DNA of 7,526 nucleotides from Alphaproteobacteria bacterium (GTDB lineage: Bacteria; Pseudomonadota; Alphaproteobacteria; Micavibrionales; Micavibrionaceae), in NCBI GenBank assembly GCA_023140905.1, contig JAGLKS010000058.1, positions 1-7,526 of the forward strand. Direction: 5' to 3'. The notes beneath the pieces are model-generated. The model had not been told where the DNA came from, did not search any database, and saw nothing but the letters and a program-made list of their open reading frames with translations. Of the stretch, positions 1-5,976 are shown one piece after another. Positions within the stretch are counted from its first letter, which is position 1, and every line of letters starts with the position of its first letter. Position numbers and translations under genes: made by a program.

Positions 1-1207
1 AAAGAGTATGATCCGTAAAAATGATGCGCGGCTTTATGTGTCTACAGGTGACGATGGTGTAACGCTTACTGTGAGCATGGATAACAATTATGTTAAGGAC
101 GTGCGAGATCAGGTTATATCGCAGGTGATTGAAGTTGTTCGTCGACGGATTGATGAAATGGGAACAACGGAGCCGGTTATTCAGCGTCAGGGTGATAATC
201 GTGTTGTGATACAAGTGCCGGGTGCGAGTTCGGATCAAGTGCGTAACCTTGTCGGGCGGACAGCTAAGCTGGGATTTCATTTGGTTGCGAGTAATGGGCG
301 CAAGAGCTTCCGTGATGTGAGCTTGCCTTATGCTGATGAGCCGGGGCGTGAGCTTGTGATAAAGAAGACTGCAATTATTTCCGGGGATATGCTGGATAAT
401 GCGCAACCGTCTTTTAATCAGTCAGGGCAGCCTGTCGTGAGTTTTCGCCTTAATTCAGTGGGGGCACGTAAGTTTTGTGACATAACACGCAAGAATGTAG
501 GGCAGCCTTTTGCTATTGTGCTGGATAATGAAATTATTAGTGCTCCACGGATTAATGAAGAAATTTGCGGTGGTCAAGGACAAATATCCGGTGGCTTTGA
601 TGTGAAAGAGGCTAAGGAGTTAGCTTTATTGCTTCGCGCCGGGGCGTTGCCTGCGGATCTGGAAGTTGTTGAAGAACGTACTGTGGGGCCATCTTTGGGC
701 GCAGATTCAGTTGAGGCCGGAAAGATTGCCAGTTTAATTGGAATGGCGTTTGTTCTGCTCTTTATGTTATTGAGTTACGGATTTTTTGGCCTTTTGGCTA
801 ATACGGCATTGTTGGTGAATGTCGGTTTGATTATGGCGCTGCTTTCCAGTTTGCAGGCAACGCTGACATTGCCGGGAATTGCAGGAATTGTGCTAACTGT
901 AGGGATGGCTGTGGATGCTAATGTTTTGATTTTTGAGCGGATACGTGAGGAGATTGCCGGTGGGCGTTCGCCATTATCGGCTGTGGATGCAGGGTATTCG
1001 CGTGCTATGTCAACAATTGTGGACTCAAATTTGACAACGTTGATTGCTGCGGCAATTTTATTCTCGGTTGGAACCGGCCCGATAAAAGGATTTGCTGTGA
1101 CATTGGCTATCGGGATTATGACGTCTATGTTCTCAGCGATTATGGTTACACGTATGCTGATTGTCTTGTGGATGAGGTATGCAAAACCTAAGGAACTGCC
1201 AATCTGA
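1..1207 (+). CDS. secD: SecD, protein translocase subunit (5' partial)
   Basis: SecD is a membrane subunit of the SecDF complex, which works with SecYEG and uses the proton gradient to pull secreted proteins across the inner membrane. The frame is open back to the window edge (two codons precede the first visible ATG at 8), so that ATG is internal. The N-terminal membrane helix and roughly the first 100 to 130 residues are missing, judging by typical family lengths. Counting from the ATG at 8, the periplasmic P1 signature RRRIDEMGTTEP is at 45-56 and the pre-membrane stretch LLLRAGALPADLEV at 207-220. Five hydrophobic segments follow between about 240 and 390. The conserved GMAVDANVLIFERIREE is at 299-315; its Asp302 and Arg311 belong to the family's most conserved motif, implicated in proton-driven function. 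The gene ends with TGA and secF follows after 73 bases on the same strand, as expected for a secDF operon. Identification is secure. Confidence 0.97.
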   Translation, partial: KSMIRKNDARLYVSTGDDGVTLTVSMDNNYVKDVRDQVISQVIEVVRRRIDEMGTTEPVIQRQGDNRVVIQVPGASSDQVRNLVGRTAKLGFHLVASNGRKSFRDVSLPYADEPGRELVIKKTAIISGDMLDNAQPSFNQSGQPVVSFRLNSVGARKFCDITRKNVGQPFAIVLDNEIISAPRINEEICGGQGQISGGFDVKEAKELALLLRAGALPADLEVVEERTVGPSLGADSVEAGKIASLIGMAFVLLFMLLSYGFFGLLANTALLVNVGLIMALLSSLQATLTLPGIAGIVLTVGMAVDANVLIFERIREEIAGGRSPLSAVDAGYSRAMSTIVDSNLTTLIAAAILFSVGTGPIKGFAVTLAIGIMTSMFSAIMVTRMLIVLWMRYAKPKELPI

Positions 1208-1280
1208 CTATACAGTTTGACTTAGGACATAGAATAAAAATGCGAGTAAGAAGTAAGAATATATTGAGAGACAAATAATT

Positions 1281-2249
1281 ATGGTATTACGTGGAATTAG
1301 ATTTATCCCTGCCGAGCGCAACATAAATTTTATAGGCATGCGTTGGGTTGCGTTTGTTTTTTCAAGTTTATTGATGGCAGCATCAATTTTCATGTTGGTG
1401 GGAAAAGGTTTGAATATGGGGGTTGATTTCACCGGCGGAACTGTAATTGAAATTCGTACGCCTGTGATCCCTAACTTGGAAGAAATGCGCGTTCAACTTA
1501 ACGGTCTTGGTCTTGGCTCGGTTTCCATTCAGGAATTTGGTAAACCTGATGATTTGTTAATCCGTATGTCAGAGCAGATTGCACCGGAAGGATGGGTGTC
1601 TACTGATGGTAAAGGATATAACAGTTTTTCGATTGTTACAGTGCAAAGCAAGATCAATGAGATTTTTAAAGATGGCGAAGTCGATTATCGTCGCATTGAA
1701 TTTGTTGGGCCACAAGTTGGAAGTGAGTTGAAACTAAAGGGGCTGTACGCGGTTCTGTTCTCATTGATTGGGATCATGACTTATATCTGGTTTAGATTTG
1801 AGTGGCAGTTTGGTGTGGCTGCTATTGTTGCTTTGGCACATGACGCTCTAGCGACGCTGGGGCTATTTGCTTTAACTCAGATGGAATTTAATTTGTCCAC
1901 TGTGGCTGCAATATTGATGATTGCAGGGTATTCGATTAACGATACAGTTGTTGTATTTGACCGTATTCGTGAAGATTTACGCAAGTATAAAAAGAAGCCT
2001 TTGTCTGAAGTATTTAATATGTCAATTAATCAGACCTTATATCGAACATTAATGACATCTATGACAACGTTGTTGGCGTTAATTTCCCTTTATGTTTTCG
2101 GCGGAGAAGTTATTCGTGGCTTTGTTGATGCGTTAATATTTGGAATTTTAGTCGGGACATATTCTTCAATCTTTGTTGCATCTCCAGTGTTGTTGACGAT
2201 GAATCTCAATCGTGGTGCTGTGCGCGAAGAAGTCTCGGCGAAAAGTTAA
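1281..2249 (+). CDS. secF: SecF, protein translocase subunit
   Basis: This is the partner of SecD in the proton-driven SecDF export complex of the inner membrane. The 322 residues are a normal length for a stand-alone SecF. Visible features: TM1 at about 22-41; the hallmark GVDFTGG at 47-53; a periplasmic domain to about 150 ending in VGPQVGSEL (142-150); TM2 about 155-173; TM3 about 176-197; TM4 with GYSINDTVVVFDRIRE (216-231), the SecF counterpart of the SecD Asp/Arg motif; and TM5-TM6 between about 257 and 306. The chosen ATG gives the typical short basic N-terminus before TM1. Only a weak GAGAG (1266-1270) precedes it, about 10 bases away, so translation may rely partly on coupling or an unstructured A/T-rich leader. 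The gene is probably co-transcribed with secD, and it is convergent with sodB, 71 bases downstream. Confidence 0.97.
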   Translation: MVLRGIRFIPAERNINFIGMRWVAFVFSSLLMAASIFMLVGKGLNMGVDFTGGTVIEIRTPVIPNLEEMRVQLNGLGLGSVSIQEFGKPDDLLIRMSEQIAPEGWVSTDGKGYNSFSIVTVQSKINEIFKDGEVDYRRIEFVGPQVGSELKLKGLYAVLFSLIGIMTYIWFRFEWQFGVAAIVALAHDALATLGLFALTQMEFNLSTVAAILMIAGYSINDTVVVFDRIREDLRKYKKKPLSEVFNMSINQTLYRTLMTSMTTLLALISLYVFGGEVIRGFVDALIFGILVGTYSSIFVASPVLLTMNLNRGAVREEVSAKS

Positions 2250-2320
2250 TGGAAAATGGGCGTTGATTGCGCGGCCTCTTTTATCTGCGCATAAAACTTC
2301 AGGTGTAAGCTCGTAGTAGT

Positions 2321-2926
2321 TCATCCTGCTGCTTTTTTGTATAATTCTGCGACATAATCCCAGTTTACGAGGTTATCTATAAAAGCTTCCATATATTTGG
2401 CGCGGGCATTGCGATAGTCGATGTAATAGCTATGTTCCCAAATATCACAGCCTAGAAGTGTTATCTGGTTGTGGATGAGAGGATTTTCTCCATTTGGTGT
2501 TTTGGTAATAGCGAGCTTGCCTTCTTTGTCCATAATTAGCCAACACCAGCCTGAGCCAAATTGTCCAAGACCGGCGGTTATAAATGCATCGCGAAATGCC
2601 TCGGCTGAGCCAAAATTGTCCTTAACGGCTTTTTCAAGGTTTCCGGGCATGGCTCCGCCGCCAGCGGGTTTTATACATTTCCAGAATTGGCTGTGATTCC
2701 AGTGTTGTCCAGCATTGTTGAACAAAGCTTGGTGTCCATCTTCATAGGCATTTACTATGATATCTTCGAGTGTTTCTCCCAGATGAGGAAGGTTTTCAAA
2801 GAGTTTGTTTCCGGCTGTTACATAGGCATTATGGTGTTTGTCATGGTGATATTCCAGTGTTTCAGCTGACATATAGGGATCAAGAGCATCATAAGCATAA
2901 GGTAGTTCGGGAAGTTCGAGAGGCAT
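2321..2926 (-). CDS. sodB: Iron-type superoxide dismutase SodB
   Basis: A cytoplasmic superoxide dismutase that converts superoxide to hydrogen peroxide and oxygen. It has no signal peptide. With the start used here (201 residues), the N-terminal family motif ELPELPYAYDAL is at 4-15. The four metal ligands are His27 (in YHHDKHHNAYV), His78 (in QHWNH), Asp161 and His165 (DIWEHSYYIDYRNAR). Gln74, in NNAGQHWNH, is where iron enzymes place the active-site glutamine; manganese enzymes normally have Gly there and a Gln further along. GSGWCWLI at 124-131 also fits the Fe type. An ATG two codons upstream (2932) would give 203 residues. I prefer 2926 because AGGAG (2933-2937) touches the upstream ATG but lies 6 bases from this one. 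Metal choice is inferred from residues and some family members are cambialistic. The gene stands alone, divergent from the 601-codon gene. Confidence 0.96.
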   Translation of the reverse strand: MPLELPELPYAYDALDPYMSAETLEYHHDKHHNAYVTAGNKLFENLPHLGETLEDIIVNAYEDGHQALFNNAGQHWNHSQFWKCIKPAGGGAMPGNLEKAVKDNFGSAEAFRDAFITAGLGQFGSGWCWLIMDKEGKLAITKTPNGENPLIHNQITLLGCDIWEHSYYIDYRNARAKYMEAFIDNLVNWDYVAELYKKAAG

Positions 2927-2932
2927 TTTCAT

Positions 2933-2937
2933 CTCCT
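2933..2937 (-). promoter_or_regulatory. sodB Shine-Dalgarno site that decides the start
   Basis: On the minus strand AGGAG is followed directly by ATGAAAATG. The first ATG would have zero spacing, which ribosomes do not normally use; the second has a 6-base spacer. This places the start at 2926, giving a protein that begins MPLELPELPY, in line with the family N-terminus. Confidence 0.75.
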
Positions 2938-2973
2938 GTTCTTTTGGTTTTTATAGTGGTTTATTTTAGGTGA

Positions 2974-2993
2974 AACTACTATACTGCGTAGTT
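2974..2993. promoter_or_regulatory. Inverted repeat AACTAC-N8-GTAGTT between sodB and the 601-codon gene
   Basis: A perfect 6-base inverted repeat with an 8-base spacer sits in the 105-base divergent intergenic region. Read on the minus strand it contains TATAGT (2978-2983), a fair -10 match that would start a sodB transcript about 45 bases before the start codon; read on the plus strand it contains TATACT (2980-2985). Neither has a convincing -35 at the right distance. The position and symmetry suit an operator for sodB, which is often controlled by iron or redox regulators, but no known box is recognised and the half-sites are short enough to arise by chance. Confidence 0.3.
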
Positions 2994-3031
2994 CCCAACA
3001 TAAATTTATACACTGGACACGATATTAAAAA

Positions 3032-4837
3032 ATGGAAGAAAAAGACAGTAAACTTTCCACAAAAGATAAACCCAAATTAACCGGAAAAGAGCTTCGGGAT
3101 CGTTCTTGGTACATGATCCTTCAGACTTATCTTGATTTTGCGCCTAAATATATTGGTTCGAAAAACATATCTAATGGCAAAAAGGACCCTGTCGATGGGG
3201 TGATTTATACTGCTGCGGGGTATTACAGGCTAGCCGAATACTGTAACCGTGAAGATGAACAAGATTCTCTTAACGGAAAACGTCTTTTGCTTCATTCTTT
3301 CAGTCGGCGTCAACTTACAGGCGTTAAAAAAGACGGGCAGGTTGTTCCTTGTGAAGACGAAGAAAAAGGGCGTGATCTTTATGGTGTTAGTGCCCGGGAA
3401 AGTAATGTTCGTGGTAATGTTTTTCGTGAGGATATGCACCGTAATATACTGCTCATGGAAAAGTATTTTAAAAAGGATCTGAATTTACATTTTGACGAAT
3501 GGGAAGTCCCTATTTCAAAGAACGGTTCTGACGGCGAAAAAGAGACACGGCGTGTTGTTAAATTTGCTAATGGCCAAGTCGCCATTGGCCTGTTTGAAAT
3601 GGAAGATCATACATGGAAATGCCGCATTTATAGTAATTTACATAGAGAAGGGGATATCAGAAGCCAGTTTGCTGATATTGATTCCAGACCTCCCGGTATT
3701 TTGGGGAAGCTCTTTTCCACAAGTAAAGAAATTAAAGATTTTGATAATTACGATGAAGCTTTCGATTATGTTTGCCGTTATTGGAATATTGCTGCACGCA
3801 AACTTTTTAGTGGTAATACTAAGCTTATCGATACAGAAGGTCTTAAAGGACTAAGCTTGTTAAAAGCTAAACTTGCTGACTCTGTGTTGAGTTTTTTTGA
3901 AGAAAAGAAACATAGAAAGTTAGGCAATGCCTTATTTTGCGGGGTAGGCTTTGCGATAGTTAGTACATTTCTTTCCGGCGCTGCTTTATTAGGAGGAGGT
4001 CTAGTTTTAGGTACTATTATAGCGACACTGTACAGCGAAACCACCGAAGCCGTTTTTTCTTATATAACGGCTCCTTGGTTTAAGCTTTGGGATTCAGCAG
4101 AACTTAAAAAGCAGGAAGCCTCAAGACCCTACGATGAAAAAGACCTGATTAGTGAATATCTAGTTCCTGATGAAAATAATAAACGCAGGATGTGTAAAAA
4201 ACTGGATCCAAAAATCGTGCAACATCTGCATTTTCTTGATCAAGAAGAAGCAGATATGAATTACGATGATGGACCTTTGTCTTCACCAGATAGTCCTTTA
4301 GAAAATTTTGAGCGTTTATTGACAGCGCCTTTTCATATTTTTGGCGCTGTGTTTGACACAAGGTATGTTGAAGACGGCATCTTAGTTGCACGTTACCCTA
4401 ACGGGTTGATTTCTATCATGCAAATAGACAAAGAAAAACGAGCTGTGCGTGATTATTTAATGTACAGGAAAAGTTTCGATGAATTCAAAGATAAGAATGC
4501 AAAAAGGGCTATAAATGCAAATCTGAATAATTTGCCCGGTAAGGGTTCGGTCCATAAATTCACCCATGAAAAAGGCAAGGATCTTCGGTATGTATCCATG
4601 GACGAAAAGAAGTTTTTAGGTGATCTTATGACCAGAATCGGCGAAGATAAAGTGGAAGATTTCCCGGCTTTAGGGATGAATCTGGCCGAGTTGTTCCAAA
4701 CTAAATCAGACGGTGGTATCCAGCCAAAAGAGGTGCCCGGTATACCGGTGGGAGATTTATTTAAGGATGCTGCAGCAATAACCCAGCCATATGCTCTTAC
4801 TGAGGATCACTGTCAAGTTACATTACAGTGCGAATAG
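3032..4837 (+). CDS. Uncharacterised 601-residue protein with one central hydrophobic segment
   Basis: I do not recognise this family. A TAA stands two codons before the ATG, so no longer N-terminus is possible; the next in-frame Met is residue 28. No real Shine-Dalgarno precedes it (GGA at 3015-3017 is 14 bases away). The product is charged and probably cytoplasmic over residues 1-295, with no N-terminal signal peptide. Residues about 298-334 are strongly hydrophobic and glycine-rich (SGAALLGGGLVLG at 315-327), long enough for a two-helix membrane hairpin or one long membrane segment. Residues 335-601 are again soluble and charged. A weak internal resemblance links RRVVKFANGQVAIGLFEM (173-190) and ILVARYPNGLISIMQI (450-465), each followed by a short charged strand and a helix-like stretch. 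The long intact frame, lack of stops and neighbour-like base composition argue for a real gene. A membrane-anchored cytoplasmic protein is the most that can be inferred. Confidence 0.85.
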   Translation: MEEKDSKLSTKDKPKLTGKELRDRSWYMILQTYLDFAPKYIGSKNISNGKKDPVDGVIYTAAGYYRLAEYCNREDEQDSLNGKRLLLHSFSRRQLTGVKKDGQVVPCEDEEKGRDLYGVSARESNVRGNVFREDMHRNILLMEKYFKKDLNLHFDEWEVPISKNGSDGEKETRRVVKFANGQVAIGLFEMEDHTWKCRIYSNLHREGDIRSQFADIDSRPPGILGKLFSTSKEIKDFDNYDEAFDYVCRYWNIAARKLFSGNTKLIDTEGLKGLSLLKAKLADSVLSFFEEKKHRKLGNALFCGVGFAIVSTFLSGAALLGGGLVLGTIIATLYSETTEAVFSYITAPWFKLWDSAELKKQEASRPYDEKDLISEYLVPDENNKRRMCKKLDPKIVQHLHFLDQEEADMNYDDGPLSSPDSPLENFERLLTAPFHIFGAVFDTRYVEDGILVARYPNGLISIMQIDKEKRAVRDYLMYRKSFDEFKDKNAKRAINANLNNLPGKGSVHKFTHEKGKDLRYVSMDEKKFLGDLMTRIGEDKVEDFPALGMNLAELFQTKSDGGIQPKEVPGIPVGDLFKDAAAITQPYALTEDHCQVTLQCE

Positions 4838-4866
4838 GTCTGAGGTGGATAATTAAAGGTCGCTAA

Positions 4867-4894
4867 TTGATTTTTAATAATTTCTGTGTATTAT
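4867..4894 (+). promoter_or_regulatory. Possible sigma-70-type promoter for the 88-codon gene
   Basis: TTGATT (4867-4872) and TATTAT (4889-4894) are separated by 16 bases and match the consensus hexamers at 4 and 5 of 6 positions. Transcription would begin near 4901, giving a leader of about 110 bases before the start at 5014. The region is A/T-rich, so a chance match is quite possible. Confidence 0.35.
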
Positions 4895-4930
4895 GGGAAT
4901 GTTAGGGCATTTTTTTTCATGTCACTGACA

Positions 4931-4957
4931 CTTTGCGTGTGTAAAACTATCGCAAAG
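4931..4957 (+). repeat. Inverted repeat CTTTGCG-N13-CGCAAAG in the leader of the 88-codon gene
   Basis: A perfect 7-base inverted repeat with a 13-base spacer lies 57 bases before the start codon at 5014. As RNA it would form a short stem-loop. It is not followed directly by a T tract (TTTTG comes about 11 bases later), so it is a poor terminator for the upstream gene. It could be an operator or a leader structure. Nothing identifies a binding protein. Confidence 0.4.
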
Positions 4958-5013
4958 CTCTTAGCAGTTTTGTTAAGGATTAATGCACAAACTGAAGGGT
5001 AAAGGATCTTATC

Positions 5014-5280
5014 ATGGTTGATTCAATCGGAACATCTGCAAGTCAGATTTTATTAGCTCTTACGGGAGCAAAAGACACTGGTTCTGCTCAGTCAAAACAG
5101 GGGCGTACGATGCTTAATGATGCGTCATCTCCTGACACTGTTGACGAAGTATCAATTTCCAATGAAGCGATGGATATTGGTCGCGTCATGGAAATCGTTC
5201 AAGAAGCTAAAGAACATGTTAAAAACGAGCCTCAATTGACGTTGTCAAATGATATTGAGCGTTTAAATATGCTTGTTTAA
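5014..5280 (+). CDS. Small 88-residue protein, function unknown (loose FlgM-like motif)
   Basis: The start is well supported: AAAGGA (5001-5006) lies 7 bases before the ATG. The product has a short mildly hydrophobic N-terminal stretch (SASQILLALTG, 8-18), a polar linker rich in Ser, Gln and Asp (20-43), then DEVSISNEAMDI (44-55) and a helix-like C-terminal part with many Glu and Lys. The DEVSISNEA pattern recalls the D-x-V-x-[IL]-S-x-E-A motif in anti-sigma-28 factor FlgM and in some other small flagellum-related proteins. The rest does not clearly match FlgM, and no flagellar gene is nearby, so this is only a hint. It has no signal peptide or clear membrane helix. It has its own possible promoter and is convergent with greA, 72 bases downstream. 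It is probably a real gene, given the good ribosome site and uninterrupted frame. Confidence 0.75.
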   Translation: MVDSIGTSASQILLALTGAKDTGSAQSKQGRTMLNDASSPDTVDEVSISNEAMDIGRVMEIVQEAKEHVKNEPQLTLSNDIERLNMLV

Positions 5281-5352
5281 ATTCTGTTGCTTCAAAAAAC
5301 GGGGATATAGTAAGTTTAGTATCCACTTCTCTCGCTTAGGGTGTTTGTGTTC

Positions 5353-5826
5353 TTACTTATATTCTACTTTTAGAATTTCGTAATCACGTGTTCCCTTTGG
5401 CGTGAGCACTGCGACGCTGTCACCTTCTTCTTTACCGATAAGAGCGCGTGCAACCGGAGCACTCATAGATAATTTACCATTTTCCATGTCTGATTCGTAA
5501 TCACCAACGATCTGGTAAGTTTCTTCTTCATCTGTTTCTTCATCAACGATTGTTATTGTTGCCCCAAAACGTACAGTATTACCGCTGAGCGTTGTAGGAT
5601 CAATCACTTGGGCGCGGCTTGTGACGGATTCAAGCTCTTGAATACGGCCTTCGATAAAGCTTTGTTGCTCACGTGCTGCATGATATTCGGCATTTTCTGA
5701 AAGGTCGCCGTGCTCGCGCGCTTCAGCAATTGCCTGAATCACATTCGGGCGCTCAACGGTTTTGAGTTGTTTAAGTTCTTCTACTAGCCTTTCATAACCA
5801 GTTTTTGTAACAGGAACTTTATCCAT
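5353..5826 (-). CDS. greA: Transcription elongation factor GreA
   Basis: GreA enters the secondary channel of RNA polymerase and stimulates cleavage of the RNA 3' end in backtracked complexes, rescuing stalled transcription. The 157 residues are a normal length. The N-terminal coiled coil spans about 8-75. Its tip carries [11 protein letters not shown] (38-48), with Asp41 and Glu44, the acidic pair that supports metal-dependent cleavage. The C-terminal FKBP-like domain is about 80-157 and includes [17 protein letters not shown]. The [23 protein letters not shown] block is diagnostic; GreB differs mainly in basic-patch residues and usually lacks this N-terminus. AAGGA (5834-5838) lies 7 bases before the ATG, fixing the start. 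The gene follows carB on the same strand after 150 bases, an order common in alphaproteobacteria, but the terminator-like hairpin between them suggests at least partly separate transcription. Confidence 0.97.
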   Translation of the reverse strand: MDKVPVTKTGYERLVEELKQLKTVERPNVIQAIAEAREHGDLSENAEYHAAREQQSFIEGRIQELESVTSRAQVIDPTTLSGNTVRFGATITIVDEETDEEETYQIVGDYESDMENGKLSMSAPVARALIGKEEGDSVAVLTPKGTRDYEILKVEYK

Positions 5827-5870
5827 TGTTTTGTCCTTTTAAAATAAATGTTACAGCATTGTCAGCACTA

Positions 5871-5904
5871 CAAAAGAAGACCCGCCCATTGTACACAAGG
5901 CGGG
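5871..5904 (-). terminator. Rho-independent terminator-like hairpin downstream of carB
   Basis: On the minus strand CCCGCC and GGCGGG form a perfect 6-base GC stem (5881-5886 with 5899-5904). TTG/CAA within the 12-base spacer could extend it. The stem is followed by the T-rich TCTTCTTTTG (5871-5880). The position, 73 bases past the carB stop, fits an intrinsic terminator for carB. The T tract is interrupted by C and G, so termination may be incomplete and some transcripts may run into greA. Confidence 0.6.
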
Positions 5905-5950
5905 ACCTAACTTTTAATCTATCATATAAGTAACGCTACTGTAATCTTGT

Positions 5951-5967
5951 AAAAGCGTCAAGCTTTT
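5951..5967 (-). repeat. Short hairpin just past the carB stop codon
   Basis: AAAAGC and GCTTTT form a perfect 6-base stem with a 5-base loop, 10 bases downstream of the carB stop. It is A/T-rich and its T run lies inside the stem, so it could act as a weak first terminator or as a 3'-end stabilising stem before the stronger GC hairpin. Chance occurrence is possible. Confidence 0.3.
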
Positions 5968-5976
5968 CTCGTGTGA

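Noticed and set aside
1240..1278. 12-codon ORF between secD and secF as a gene
   Set aside because: It has no Shine-Dalgarno, is highly basic with chance-like composition, and is too short to judge. It is kept only as part of the spacer finding.
1208..1432. 74-codon minus-strand ORF overlapping the start of secF
   Set aside because: It lies opposite the secF N-terminal region, has no ribosome site or recognisable motif, and is a shadow frame of a secure gene.
2268..2291. TGCGC/GCGCA inverted repeat between secF and sodB as a shared terminator
   Set aside because: The stem is only 5 bases with a 14-base loop, and no T tract follows on either strand.
3249..4391. Several 68-120 codon ORFs in other frames within the 601-codon gene
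   Set aside because: They overlap one long intact frame, lack ribosome sites, and have translations without domain-like features. They are read as shadow frames.
4895..4917. AATG-N6-CATT followed by T8 as a terminator of the 601-codon gene
   Set aside because: The stem has only four A/T-rich pairs plus possible G-U pairs, too weak for intrinsic termination, and it overlaps the start region of the candidate promoter.
4920..4937. Sigma-54-like site (TGTCAC ... TTGC) before the 88-codon gene
   Set aside because: The -24 and -12 elements are 2 bases too far apart for the rigid sigma-54 spacing, and the -24 GG is missing.
5304..5325. GGATAT/GTATCC inverted repeat between the 88-codon gene and greA
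   Set aside because: It has five Watson-Crick pairs and one wobble pair, and no T tract on either strand. It is likely chance.
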